A stretch of 64,000 nucleotides of DNA from Prauserella marina (GTDB lineage Bacteria > Actinomycetota > Actinomycetes > Mycobacteriales > Pseudonocardiaceae). Each line of letters starts with the position of its first letter. Position 1 is the first letter of the stretch. A program made the position numbers and the translations under genes. The notes beneath the pieces are model-generated. The model did no database searches. It was not told where the DNA came from and saw only the letters and a program-made list of their open reading frames with translations. Shown one piece after another: positions 25,660 to 34,453 of this stretch. The stretch spans positions 5,371,001 to 5,435,000 of the forward strand of contig NZ_CP016353.1 of the NCBI RefSeq assembly GCF_002240355.1. The letters are read 5' to 3'.

Positions 25660-26149
25660 CCTTCCAACAGGGCCACGCGTCCACCAAACCCACGCGCCCC
25701 GCCAGCACATCCGCGAGCGTCATCCCGTCGACCGGGCCGCTCCAGTCGCGGTCCGTGTCGACGAGCTGGATCAGGCCGCCCGTCCGGCGTGGCCGGAGAA
25801 AGGTTTCCCGCCACGTCGGATTGGCCAGGTCGGTGCCGACCGTCTCCCACCCCGCGGCCTCGACGGCGTCCACGGTGTGCGCCACATCGTGGACGACGAA
25901 CGTGACGTGGTGGAACCCTTCGCCGCGCCGCTCGATGGTTTTGGCGAGAAGATTGTCGTCGCGCAACGGCTGCATCAGCTCGATCTTGAACCCGCCGAGC
26001 GTAAGGTGCACGATCCGGTTGCCGGTGTCGTCGTTGTCGCCACCGACAACGAACCGCCCGCCGAGCACGTCGGCGAACAGCGCCAGCGCCGCACGCGCGT
26101 CCCACACCGCGATCGCGACGTGGTCCAGCGTGCGAACCCCTGCCGTCAA
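25643..26149 (-). CDS. VOC-family protein 4, paralogue of the one at 18700
   Basis: A 168-residue VOC protein whose best start is TTG at 26149, overlapping the SDR stop (TTGA). Likely metal residues are H (LDHVAIAV), E (KIELMQPL), H (FHHVTFVV) and Q (GGLIQLVD), the same H-E-H-Q set as its paralogue, and the same C-terminal extension LADVLAGRxxxxxAWPCW. Last gene of the 11-gene leftward operon. Confidence 0.8.
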   Translation of the reverse strand: MTAGVRTLDHVAIAVWDARAALALFADVLGGRFVVGGDNDDTGNRIVHLTLGGFKIELMQPLRDDNLLAKTIERRGEGFHHVTFVVHDVAHTVDAVEAAGWETVGTDLANPTWRETFLRPRRTGGLIQLVDTDRDWSGPVDGMTLADVLAGRVGLVDAWPCWKVSPPR

Positions 26150-26901
26150 CTGATCTGCCCGCCGTCGACGACAAGCGTGCTGCCGGTGACGAAGGACGCG
26201 GCGTCGGAAGCCAGGAACACCACCGGGGCCGCGATCTCCTCCGGCCGCGCCCAGCGCCCGAGCGGGATCTCCGCGGCGTAGAGCCTGCCCATGCTGGCGT
26301 CGGCCTCGTAATGCTCGTGGGCACCGGAATCGACGAGGCCGGGCAGCACCACGTTGCTCCGCACCCCGTGCCCGCCCCATTCCCGTGCCATGGTGCGGTT
26401 GAGCATGACCAAGCCGGCCTTCGCGGTGCCGTAGTGCGCCATGCCGTGCTGCGCGGCCTCGCCGACGATTGATCCGATGTGGACGATCGAACCACCGCCC
26501 GCCCTGATCATGCCGGGCAGGGCGGCACGCGCGCAGATCAGCGGCGCCTCCAGGTTGAGCGCGACCGTCTTCTGCCAGCCGGAAAGGCGCATCTCCGCAA
26601 GGGGAACGAGAAACCGTGCTCCACCGGCGTTGTTGACCACCACGGTCGGATCGCCGAGCTCGGCGGCGACCTTCGCGACGGCCTCGGTCACCCGCTCCTC
26701 GTCGGTGACGTCGGCGGGCACCACCACCGTGCGGCGTCCCGTCGGCTCGATCAGCGCGGCCGTCTCCGCCAGCGCCTCAGGGCGGCGTGCCAGCAGAGCG
26801 ACGTCGGCGCCCGCGCGGGCGACGGCCAGCGCGATCTCCCGCCCGATGCCCCCGCTCGCGCCGGTGACGAGGGCGACCTTGCCCGCCAGCGCCCCGCTCA
26901 C
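26146..26901 (-). CDS. SDR-family oxidoreductase
   Basis: A 251-residue SDR: TGASGGIG, R in the beta-2 loop (LLARRPE, suggesting NADP), NNAGG, IGSIVG and YGTAK, ending VVDGGQIS. GTG at 26901 overlaps the P450 stop (GTGA), so this start is preferred to an ATG 21 codons upstream that would lie inside the P450 frame. It could oxidise the alcohol made by the P450. Confidence 0.88.
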   Translation of the reverse strand: MSGALAGKVALVTGASGGIGREIALAVARAGADVALLARRPEALAETAALIEPTGRRTVVVPADVTDEERVTEAVAKVAAELGDPTVVVNNAGGARFLVPLAEMRLSGWQKTVALNLEAPLICARAALPGMIRAGGGSIVHIGSIVGEAAQHGMAHYGTAKAGLVMLNRTMAREWGGHGVRSNVVLPGLVDSGAHEHYEADASMGRLYAAEIPLGRWARPEEIAAPVVFLASDAASFVTGSTLVVDGGQIS

Positions 26902-28124
26902 GACGCGTCTCCCCGGCGCACCGGCATCGTTTTCATGCCACGGCTCATCATCGTGGTGTGCCATTCCTCCGGCCCGTCCAGCGCCAGATCCGGCATCGCG
27001 TCGAGGACGGCTGGAAACGCGATCTGCGCCTCCAGCCTGGCCAGGAAGTTACCGAGACAGTGGTGCACCCCGAAACCGAATCCGACGTGCTGGTTGGGCT
27101 GGCGCGTGATGTCGAGTTCGTGCGGCCTTTCGAAGACCTCCGGGTCCCGGTTGGCCGCGCTCTGCACGAGGAAAACATTGTCCCCCTTGCGCAACGTCGT
27201 CCCGCGCAGCTCGACGTCCTCGGCCAGCAACCGTTGTTCCAGCCGGGACGGCCCGTCGAACCGCAGCAGTTCCTCGACCGCGGTGCCGATCCGCTCGGGC
27301 TCGTCCCGCAGCAACCGCCACTGATCGGGATGCAGCAGCAACTGCCGGGTGCCGTTGGCGATCAGGTTCGTGGTGGTCTCGTGGCCACCGAACACCAGCA
27401 GCGCGCAGGTGGAGATGATCTCCTTGTCGTCGAGCGGTGGGTCAACGTCGTGCGCGGTGACCAGACTGGAGATCACGTCGTCGCCGGGGTTCTCGCGAAT
27501 CCTCGCGATCAGGTCGGCGAGGTAGCCGGTCAGCTCGATCAGTCCCTGCTGCGCGCGTTCCCGCCTGCCTGGCTCACCCTGTGCTCCGAAGACCAGCGTG
27601 AGGATGTCGTCGGACCACTTCTTGAACATGTCGCGGTCCTCGGCGGGAACACCGATCAGCTCGGCCACCACGATCGCCGGGATCGGATAGGCGAAGTCGG
27701 TGACGAAGTCGAAGCGCTGCCTGTTTTCCAGCGTGGCGAGGGTTTCCTTGACGACCTGCTCGACCCTCGGCCGCCACGTCGCGACACGCTTCGGGCTGAA
27801 CGCGGGCATCACCAGCTTGCGCAGCCGGGTGTGCTCGGGCGGGTCGAGGAACACCATCCAGTGCCGCAGCACCTCGAACGTCGGGGCGCGCGCGGCGCGC
27901 TTCTCCTCCGAAAGGTGCGTCTCGAACACGGGACGCACCCGGTCGGACGAGAACGCCGGATGACGCAACGCCCACAGGACATCGGCGTGTTTGTGCAGGA
28001 ACCATGCCTGGTATCGCTCGTTCCAATGCACCGGATTGTCTCGGAGCATTTCCGCGAAATGCGGGTAGGGATCGGCGAGCCGTTCCCCGCCCAGCATGTC
28101 GTCCAGTTCGAGGGTCTCAGCCAC
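26898..28124 (-). CDS. Cytochrome P450 monooxygenase
   Basis: A 408-residue soluble bacterial P450: I-helix oxygen-binding GGHETT (246-251), K-helix E285-x-x-R288, heme loop FGFGVHHCLG with proximal Cys356. It starts at GTG 28124, overlapping the thiolase stop by 8 bp. It hydroxylates an unactivated C-H of the substrate or an intermediate, using the ferredoxin and reductase of the operon at 22.3 kb. The CYP family cannot be named from sight. Confidence 0.95.
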   Translation of the reverse strand: MAETLELDDMLGGERLADPYPHFAEMLRDNPVHWNERYQAWFLHKHADVLWALRHPAFSSDRVRPVFETHLSEEKRAARAPTFEVLRHWMVFLDPPEHTRLRKLVMPAFSPKRVATWRPRVEQVVKETLATLENRQRFDFVTDFAYPIPAIVVAELIGVPAEDRDMFKKWSDDILTLVFGAQGEPGRRERAQQGLIELTGYLADLIARIRENPGDDVISSLVTAHDVDPPLDDKEIISTCALLVFGGHETTTNLIANGTRQLLLHPDQWRLLRDEPERIGTAVEELLRFDGPSRLEQRLLAEDVELRGTTLRKGDNVFLVQSAANRDPEVFERPHELDITRQPNQHVGFGFGVHHCLGNFLARLEAQIAFPAVLDAMPDLALDGPEEWHTTMMSRGMKTMPVRRGDAS

Positions 28125-29250
28125 CGAGAACCACCACCACACACCCGTTTCCGTCGATTCCCGCGGTGCCGCCGCCCATGGTCTCCACGGCCGCGACCCG
28201 CGCTCCTTCCACCTGTCGTGCCCCGGCGTCACCGCGCAACTGCCACACGGTCTCGGCGATCTGGGCCAGCCCGGTCGCCCCCAGCGGGTGTCCCCTGCTG
28301 AGCAGCCCGCCGGACGGGTTGACCGGCTGAGCGCCACCGAGCGCGGTGTGCCCGGACAGCACCAGGTCGCACCCGCCACCGGGTTCCGCGATACCGAGGG
28401 CCTCGGTCGCGGTGATCTCGCCGATCGTGAACGCGTCGTGCACCTCGAAGACGTCCACGTCACCGGGGCCGATTCCGGCTTCCCGCCACGCTTGTCCCGC
28501 CACCGTGGACATCAGCTCGTAGCCCCACGGATGTGTGCTGCGGTGATCCCACAGTTCCCCGGAACGCAGTGCCGAGCCCGCGATGCGCACGTCCCTGCCG
28601 ACCCCGCGCTCCCCGCCGATCACGGCGGCGGTCGCGGCGTCGGAGATGTCGCAGCACTGCAACAGGGTCAGCGGATCGGCGACCATCCGGGAAGCGAGTA
28701 CTTCCTCGGCGGTGACCTCGGCGCGGTGCTGGGCACGCGGGTTCAGCGCCCCGTGACGGCGGTTCTTCACCGACACCGCCGCCAGCGCCTTGGGTTCCAG
28801 GCCGTACAGGTACTCGTATCGGCTCGCGACCATCGCGTACACGCCCGGCAGCGCCAGCCCCGCCCGCCCCTCGGCGTCGGTCTCCTCCGGGGTGATCGGC
28901 CCGGAGAAGTGCAGGGTCATCGTCTCCACACCGAGACACAGCACCCGCCGGAAACGACCGGACAGCACGGCGTGCCGCGCTTCGTGCAGTGCCGTCGTCG
29001 AGGTCGCGCAGGCGTTCTCGAAGGTCAGGATCGGTACACCGGTGATGCCGAGCAGTTGCAACGCACGCTGTGCCGTACCCGGTGCACCGAAGACAGTGCC
29101 CGCGAACACGGCGTCGATCGCACCGAGGTCATCGAGCCCGGCGTCGTCCAGTGCCTCGCCGATCGCCTGCTGCGCGAGCCACGGTGCACCGACCCCCGGC
29201 TGGCGACCGAACCGGGATGTACCGACCCCGTACACGTACGCCGCGCTCAT
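28117..29250 (-). CDS. SCP2-type thiolase or Ltp-like aldolase
   Basis: A 377-residue thiolase-fold protein of the lipid-transfer/SCPx class. It keeps the acyl-binding Cys (FENACATSTTAL) and the HP motif (SRGHPLGATG), but the second catalytic Cys of biosynthetic thiolases is not seen near the C-terminus (METMGGGTAGIDG). It overlaps the DUF35 gene upstream (ATGA), the arrangement of Ltp2-DUF35 steroid side-chain aldolases. It is either a degradative thiolase or a retro-aldolase releasing a short acyl-CoA. Confidence 0.88.
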   Translation of the reverse strand: MSAAYVYGVGTSRFGRQPGVGAPWLAQQAIGEALDDAGLDDLGAIDAVFAGTVFGAPGTAQRALQLLGITGVPILTFENACATSTTALHEARHAVLSGRFRRVLCLGVETMTLHFSGPITPEETDAEGRAGLALPGVYAMVASRYEYLYGLEPKALAAVSVKNRRHGALNPRAQHRAEVTAEEVLASRMVADPLTLLQCCDISDAATAAVIGGERGVGRDVRIAGSALRSGELWDHRSTHPWGYELMSTVAGQAWREAGIGPGDVDVFEVHDAFTIGEITATEALGIAEPGGGCDLVLSGHTALGGAQPVNPSGGLLSRGHPLGATGLAQIAETVWQLRGDAGARQVEGARVAAVETMGGGTAGIDGNGCVVVVLGG

Positions 29251-29648
29251 GCCGTCTCCTCCACCGCGGCCGCCGCGACGGCCAGGAGGTCACCGGTCTC
29301 GGACATCCCGGTGACCTTCGCTCTGCTGGCGGGCGGCAGCGGCTGCTCCCCCGGCGTGTGCACCAGCACCCTCGGACCGTCGTCCAGCACCAGGTACGCC
29401 ACCGCGAACGGCGGCGTGTGCCCTGGAACCCTGACCCGCAGGCACGTTGAGGCCCAGATCTCGCCCTCAGCGGGGAAAACACTCCCCGCCACCACCGACC
29501 GGCACAGCGGGCAGCGCGACACCTGCTGCGCGATGGGATGGCCGCACCCGGTACACCGCCAGCCCGCGACGGCGAGGTCGCTGCCGCCGCCGGGACCGGT
29601 CACGACCCTGGGTCGCGGGTCGCCGGTCGGCTCCGTCGTGCTGCTCAT
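29247..29648 (-). CDS. DUF35 OB-fold protein with zinc ribbon
   Basis: A 133-residue protein with a rubredoxin-like zinc ribbon (WRCTGCGHPIAQQVSRCPLC, four Cys) and an OB-fold DUF35 domain (AVAYLVLDDGPRVLVHT). Such proteins form obligate complexes with SCP2-type thiolases or aldolases and help bind the CoA substrate. Overlap with the thiolase start (ATGA) implies equal synthesis of both. Confidence 0.9.
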   Translation of the reverse strand: MSSTTEPTGDPRPRVVTGPGGGSDLAVAGWRCTGCGHPIAQQVSRCPLCRSVVAGSVFPAEGEIWASTCLRVRVPGHTPPFAVAYLVLDDGPRVLVHTPGEQPLPPASRAKVTGMSETGDLLAVAAAAVEETA

Positions 29649-29670
29649 CGGTCTCCTTCCGGTACGTACC

Positions 29671-30441
29671 TCAACGGGGCGCCATGCGCACGGCGGCGTC
29701 GACGCGGATCACGTCGCCGTTGAGGTAGGTCGTCTCCATACAGGTCCGGACCACGTTCGCGATGTCACCGGCCCTGCCGAGCCGTTTCGGGAACACGTTG
29801 GCGTCACGCAGGTAGTCGCGGATCTCCTCGCTCGCGGCGCGCACCATCGGTGTGTCGATGGTGCCGGGGCACACGCACATGACGCGCACACCGTGGCTCG
29901 CGAGATCCCGTGCGAGCGGCAGGGTCATCGCGACGATGCCGCCCTTCGACGCGGCGTACGACGCCTGGCCGACCTGGCCTTCGAAGGCGGCGATCGAGCC
30001 GATGTTGACCACCAGCCCGCGTTCGCCGTCCTCGCCGGGTTCGTTGCGCGCCATCACCCCGGTGACGTTGCGCAGTACGTCGAACGCGCCGAGCAGGTTG
30101 ACCTCGACACCCTGCCGGAAACGCTCCAGCGGGTACAGGGTTCCGTCACGTGCCACCACCCTGGCCGCGGGGCTGATCCCGGCGCTGTTGACGAGCACGT
30201 CGATCCGGCCGAACCGCTGTGCGACCTTGTCCACTGTGCCGGCGACCTGAGCGGGATCGGTGATGTCGAGCGGGAAGAACTCCGCGCTGTCACCGAGTTC
30301 CGCGCACAGTTCGGCACCGCGCGACACCGGCAGGTCGAGGACCGCGGCGCGGCCACCGTTCTCGGTGAGCATCCGCACGACACCTTCACCGATGCCGGAG
30401 GCACCACCGGTGACAACCCCCACCGCGCCGGTCACGCGCAT
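29671..30441 (-). CDS. SDR, 3-hydroxyacyl-CoA dehydrogenase-like (HSD17B10 type)
   Basis: A 256-residue SDR: TGGASGIG, D after beta-2 (AVLDLP, NAD), VNSAGI, NIGSIAA and YAASK, plus the conserved CVCPGTIDTPMV region. This subgroup often acts as type II 3-hydroxyacyl-CoA dehydrogenase. It lies between two thiolases, which fits the dehydrogenation before thiolysis in beta-oxidation. Confidence 0.88.
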   Translation of the reverse strand: MRVTGAVGVVTGGASGIGEGVVRMLTENGGRAAVLDLPVSRGAELCAELGDSAEFFPLDITDPAQVAGTVDKVAQRFGRIDVLVNSAGISPAARVVARDGTLYPLERFRQGVEVNLLGAFDVLRNVTGVMARNEPGEDGERGLVVNIGSIAAFEGQVGQASYAASKGGIVAMTLPLARDLASHGVRVMCVCPGTIDTPMVRAASEEIRDYLRDANVFPKRLGRAGDIANVVRTCMETTYLNGDVIRVDAAVRMAPR

Positions 30442-30443
30442 GG

Positions 30444-31586
30444 CTACAGCCGCTCCAGAATCGTGGCGTTGGCGAGACCGCCGCCCTCGCACATGGTTTG
30501 CAGGCCGTAACGGGCACCGGTGCGCGTCATCTCGTGCACGAGCGTGGTCATCAGCCGGGCACCGGAGGCCCCGAGCGGGTGGCCGAGCGCCATGGCACCG
30601 CCATTGACGTTGACCTTTTCCTGTGGCACGCCAAGGTCCTTCGCCCAGGCGAGGACCACCGCGGCGAACGCCTCGTTGCACTCGAAGAGATCGATGTCGT
30701 CCACGGTCAGCCCGGCGCGGCCAAGAACCTTGCGGGTGGCCGGGATCGGGCCGGACAGAATGAGAACGGGGTCGCTGCCGACCACACTGGCCGTGTGCAC
30801 CTTCGCGATCGGGGTGAGACCGAACTCGGTGACCGCGCGTTCGGAGGCGACCAGGATGGCGGAAGCGCCGTCGGCGATCTGACTGGCGAGCGGGGCGTTG
30901 TGGATGCCACCGTCCCGGATCGGCGGAATACTCCGCATTTTCTCCCGGTCGGAACTCCGCCGGACGCCCTCGTCGGCGGTGACCCCGGCGACCCGCACCA
31001 GCTGGCTGTCGAAGCGCCCCTCGTCCTGCGCGCGGGCGGCGTTCGCGTGGCTGGCGATCGCCAGGTCGAACATGGCCTCGCGGTCGATACCCCACTTCTC
31101 GGCGATCAGGTCGCCACCACGGAACTGGTGGATCTCCTCGTCCCCATAGTGTTTCGCCCAGCCCGCACCCGCGAACGGGTAGCCGTAACCGAGTTCCGGG
31201 TCGCCTGAGCTGTTGAGCGGAACCCTGCTCATCACCTCGACGCCGCCCGCGACCACCAGGTCCTGTTCCCCGGACTTCACGGCCTGCGCGGCGAAATGCA
31301 CGGCCTGCTGGGAGGAACCGCACTGCCGGTCGATGGTGACGCCGGGAACCTCCACGGGAAGACCGGCCGACAGCCAGGCGTTGCGGGCGACGTTCCACGC
31401 CTGGTCGCCCATCTGCGCCACACAGCCCGCGATGACATCGTCCACCCGGGACGGATCGACTCCGGTGCGTTCCACCAGTGCCGTGAAGATCTCACCGAGA
31501 AGATCGGCGGGATGCAGTTCGGCAAGACCGCCACCGCGCCGCCCAGTGGGAGTGCGGATCGCGTCCACGATGTAGGCCTGGGTCAT
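30444..31586 (-). CDS. Acetyl-CoA acetyltransferase (thiolase)
   Basis: A 380-residue type II thiolase with both catalytic cysteines: DRQCGSSQQAV and the C-terminal CEGGGLANA; also CNEAFAAV and ALGHPLGASG. It cleaves a 3-oxoacyl-CoA to acetyl- or propionyl-CoA. ATG at 31586 overlaps the LLM stop (ATGA). Typical length for FadA/AtoB-type enzymes. Confidence 0.94.
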   Translation of the reverse strand: MTQAYIVDAIRTPTGRRGGGLAELHPADLLGEIFTALVERTGVDPSRVDDVIAGCVAQMGDQAWNVARNAWLSAGLPVEVPGVTIDRQCGSSQQAVHFAAQAVKSGEQDLVVAGGVEVMSRVPLNSSGDPELGYGYPFAGAGWAKHYGDEEIHQFRGGDLIAEKWGIDREAMFDLAIASHANAARAQDEGRFDSQLVRVAGVTADEGVRRSSDREKMRSIPPIRDGGIHNAPLASQIADGASAILVASERAVTEFGLTPIAKVHTASVVGSDPVLILSGPIPATRKVLGRAGLTVDDIDLFECNEAFAAVVLAWAKDLGVPQEKVNVNGGAMALGHPLGASGARLMTTLVHEMTRTGARYGLQTMCEGGGLANATILERL

Positions 31587-32422
31587 GTCGTCACCTCTCG
31601 TTCCGTTTTCCACAGCTCGCCGAGCCCGGAAGGCAGCCGTTGCTGCTGTAGCCGCGGCCGGACCACGGCGGCGAGATCGTCCAGCGCGCCCGTCCACGCC
31701 GCGGTACCCGGCCGAGGGGCGAGGCGGACGAGCGTGGTGTCGAGTCCCCATCCGTCGCGTTCGGACAGCAGCCGCGTGGTGAGGTCCAGCGCTTCCTCGG
31801 CCTCTGGATCCCAGTCGCGCACGGCGGGTCGGCGCAATCGTCGGCAGGCCCGCCCCAACGCGCCTTCCAAGTCACGCCAGACCCACGAACCATCCTCTTC
31901 GGACACCGGACTGAGCGCATAGGCCGCGGCGACCGTCGTGGCGGCGTTCCCGAGCAACCACAACGTGGGCTCCAGCGCGTACGGCGGGGGCGTGACACGC
32001 ACGCGGGTCTCGGGATTCACGGTGTGCGGTGGCAGACCCGCCGGGATCGTGTGGCGTGGACCGTGGTGCGCGAACGGTACGGGAGCCGCGGCGGCGAGCA
32101 GGACCTCGGTCCACTCGCTCAGGTGTTCCTCGTTGTCGCCCCGCAGGCCCAGTACCAGGCGTCCGCCGAGCATCTGGTCGGTGACATGGCGTTCCTCGGC
32201 GAGATACAGCGGATGGTGGTCCGCGACCAAGGTTCCCGCGCCGATCAGCGGAGCGCGTGTGGTGCCAGCGCACGTGGCCGCGGCGGCGAGTGCGATCTCG
32301 GGGCGGTCCGGCGGGGCGTCCAGCCACACCAGGTCGAGCTTCGCCTCCTCGACGGAGCGGGCAAGCGCGGGCACGTCCGCGAGCGGCACGGTGGCGAGAT
32401 CGATCGTGACGCCGATCCTCAT
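31583..32422 (-). CDS. LLM-class (luciferase-like) flavin-dependent protein 1
   Basis: A 279-residue TIM-barrel protein starting MRIGVTIDL, with GTLVADHHPLYLAEERHVTDQ and LGGRLVLGLRGD, the F420/FMN-dependent LLM pattern. It is shorter and more divergent than protein 2 and its C-terminal half is unusual. It overlaps both neighbours by 4 bp. It could be a monooxygenase, reductase or dehydrogenase. Confidence 0.75.
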   Translation of the reverse strand: MRIGVTIDLATVPLADVPALARSVEEAKLDLVWLDAPPDRPEIALAAAATCAGTTRAPLIGAGTLVADHHPLYLAEERHVTDQMLGGRLVLGLRGDNEEHLSEWTEVLLAAAAPVPFAHHGPRHTIPAGLPPHTVNPETRVRVTPPPYALEPTLWLLGNAATTVAAAYALSPVSEEDGSWVWRDLEGALGRACRRLRRPAVRDWDPEAEEALDLTTRLLSERDGWGLDTTLVRLAPRPGTAAWTGALDDLAAVVRPRLQQQRLPSGLGELWKTEREVTT

Positions 32423-33375
32423 GACGTCACCGCCTTCAGCACGGTCGACGCGAGCAACTCAAGCTGGTCGTGCAGCGCGCGCTCGGAGACGAAGTCGAAG
32501 TTGACCCTGGCCACGATGGTGTCCACCCCCGCGTCGGCGAGTGCGGTGAGCCGCGCGGCGACCTCGTCGGGGGTTCCCGCGATCGCACTGGTGGCCGCGC
32601 GCTCGACCTGCTTGTCCAGAAGCTCGGGGCGTTCGAAGCCGTGGACGCCGTCCAGCACCCACCACGCACCGGCCTCCTCGCGGTAGTGCCGCCGCACCCG
32701 CGGCAGGAACCAGGAGCGCGCGTTGGCACCGTCGGGATCGACCCAGAGGTCCCTGATCATGCCGATCCGGCCTGGTGTACGACCCGCGTCGTGCGCGGCT
32801 TGGGTGATGATGGCGACCGCGCGGCGGATGCCCTCGGCGTCGAGGGTCTGCGGCAGCACCGCGGACATCCCGTAGCGCCCGATGCGGTCCAGCGCCGCGC
32901 GTGCCATGCCACCGCCCCACATCGCGTCCTGGCGGCGATCGCGTGGTTCGCGGTCGAGGACCTGGAGTCCGGCCTCCATCCTGCGGCCCCTTCCGGTGCG
33001 TGCTACACCCAGCGCGTCGAACTCGGCGTCCCGATGCCCCAGTCCCAGGCCGAGTTCGAGCCGACCACACGCCGCGTCGTCGACTGCGGCGGCGAGCGAG
33101 CGCAGGCGTTCCGGGTCGTGCTGGGGTAGCAGGGTCATCGCCGTCCCGAGCCGGAGCGTGGTGGTGGCCGCCGCGGCGGCGGCGATCGGCAGCAGCGGCG
33201 CGGGGCAGAAGGCGTCGTACCAGAGCCGGTGCTCGGCGACCCACAGGTGAGCGAAGCCGAGCCGCTCCACGGATGTGGCCAGCTCAGGGAAATCCCGGTA
33301 AAGCCGGGGAAGCGACTGACGACCGGACACTGTGGACTGGAACGTCCACAGCCCGACCCCCATCTCGACGCCCAT
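32419..33375 (-). CDS. LLM-class flavin/F420-dependent oxidoreductase 2
   Basis: A 318-residue luciferase-like protein: GLWTFQSTV, FAHLWVAEHRLWYDAFCPAPL, LRLGTAMTLLPQHDPERLRSLAAAVDD, GRLELGLGLGHRDAEFDALGV and a C-terminal SAIAGTPDEVAARLTALADAGVD. Matches the F420-dependent or FMNH2-dependent LLM family. It stands next to protein 1, so the two may form a heteromer as luciferase subunits do. The MaoC stop is 8 bp upstream. Confidence 0.85.
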   Translation of the reverse strand: MGVEMGVGLWTFQSTVSGRQSLPRLYRDFPELATSVERLGFAHLWVAEHRLWYDAFCPAPLLPIAAAAAATTTLRLGTAMTLLPQHDPERLRSLAAAVDDAACGRLELGLGLGHRDAEFDALGVARTGRGRRMEAGLQVLDREPRDRRQDAMWGGGMARAALDRIGRYGMSAVLPQTLDAEGIRRAVAIITQAAHDAGRTPGRIGMIRDLWVDPDGANARSWFLPRVRRHYREEAGAWWVLDGVHGFERPELLDKQVERAATSAIAGTPDEVAARLTALADAGVDTIVARVNFDFVSERALHDQLELLASTVLKAVTS

Positions 33376-33383
33376 GGCCCGCC

Positions 33384-33812
33384 TCAGCCCTTGGCCAGCT
33401 GCGTGACGTCGACGGTGGCGGTACCCGCGAGCACAACCCGTTGCCCGACAACGAGTTCCACGTCGCAGTCGGCGAGCATGCGACCCTTCTCCTCGCGCAA
33501 GGCCGACACCGTGCCGCGCGCGACGACGTGGTCACCGCCGAGCACATTGCCCTGAAAGCGCGCCCGAATGCCCCGCAGATGCTCGTGACCGCCGGTCCAC
33601 GCGGCAAGCATGTTCATGACGTAGGCGAGGTTGTTCGGTCCCTGGTTGACCGGCTTGTCCCCCATACCCAGCGCGCGGACGGCGTCGAGGTCGAAATGGA
33701 TCGGGTTGGGATCCACCAGTACCAGCGCCATCGTCTTCATCTTCTCGGCGCTCACGGCGGGGAGTTCCCACTCGGGGATGACGGTGCCCGCCCGTACGAG
33801 TGTCGCGGTCAT
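33384..33812 (-). CDS. MaoC-like hydratase, C-terminal-type subunit
   Basis: A 142-residue hot-dog protein. It carries the hydratase-2 active-site pattern with D and H in LVDPNPIHFDLDAV, followed by NQGPNNLAYVMNMLAAW. Family members hydrate enoyl-CoA to 3-hydroxyacyl-CoA, often as heterodimers of two half-size subunits. ATG overlaps the partner gene stop (ATGA), which strongly suggests a MaoC heterodimer like mycobacterial ChsH1-H2 or HadAB. Confidence 0.88.
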   Translation of the reverse strand: MTATLVRAGTVIPEWELPAVSAEKMKTMALVLVDPNPIHFDLDAVRALGMGDKPVNQGPNNLAYVMNMLAAWTGGHEHLRGIRARFQGNVLGGDHVVARGTVSALREEKGRMLADCDVELVVGQRVVLAGTATVDVTQLAKG

Positions 33813-34249
33813 GCGTCCCTCCTCGGGAAGACGATGGAGTTGTAGGTCGCCGCGGCGAGTTCGCCCTCGGCGTCGGTGAGCGCGAGCCGGAAGCCCACGA
33901 TGTCGAAGACGCCGGTCCGTTTGCCGCGCTTGCGTTCCGCGGAAACGAACTCCCCGCTGACGGTGAAGCTCTCGCCGACCTTGAGCGGGCGTTCGAGCAC
34001 GGTCTCGTGCTCGCCGAACATCGGACCGTCGGCGGCGGTCGCGCCGCAGATCGCGAAGACCTCGTCCCAGCTGACGCCCTTGCCGACGGCCACGCTGATG
34101 TAGGCGAACAGCGGGTGCGCCACCTCGCCGTCCCGCCCGGACTCCACGACATCGTTGAGCAACCAGTCGACGTACGGCTCGATGGTGTAGGACCCGCCGG
34201 GAATCGGCCTGCCGACGATCGCGGCAAGCTCGCTCTCGGTCATCGTCAT
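33809..34249 (-). CDS. MaoC-like hydratase, N-terminal-type (FAS1 DH) subunit
   Basis: A 146-residue hot-dog protein with a long MaoC_dehydrat_N-like helix and sheet (PYVDWLLNDVVESG, HPLFAYISVAVGKGVSWDEVF) and no obvious D-x-N-x-x-H motif, so it is the structural partner of the downstream catalytic subunit. First gene of the 11-gene leftward operon that ends at 25643, with the operator 34268-34281 just upstream. Confidence 0.85.
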   Translation of the reverse strand: MTMTESELAAIVGRPIPGGSYTIEPYVDWLLNDVVESGRDGEVAHPLFAYISVAVGKGVSWDEVFAICGATAADGPMFGEHETVLERPLKVGESFTVSGEFVSAERKRGKRTGVFDIVGFRLALTDAEGELAAATYNSIVFPRRDA

Positions 34250-34267
34250 CGAGACTCCAATTCACCA

Positions 34268-34281
34268 ACCAATTGATTGGT
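34268..34281 (-). promoter_or_regulatory. Island TetR operator, site C (MaoC-thiolase-P450 operon)
   Basis: ACCAATTGATTGGT, arms ACCAA and TTGGT with a 4-bp centre TTGA. It lies 18 bp upstream of the first MaoC gene, between it and the TetR gene. Position and symmetry match sites A, B, D, E and F. Confidence 0.8.
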
Positions 34282-34453
34282 AGAAGTCTGCCAGACGACG
34301 TCCGCCCTGCCAAGTTCCCATCCGGAAGTGCCGCGAGTTCCGCACTCAGGCGCGTGAAATGCCCCGCCGCGTCCCAGCTGCCCCTTACCAGCGCGCGAGT
34401 GGGCCTTTCGCGCGCGCGAAGGCGCCAGCCGACGAAAACCAAGAACTCCGGAA

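Noticed and set aside
28096-30510. 804-codon plus-strand frame opposite thiolase, DUF35 and SDR genes
   Set aside because: Shadow frame without start signal or domain.
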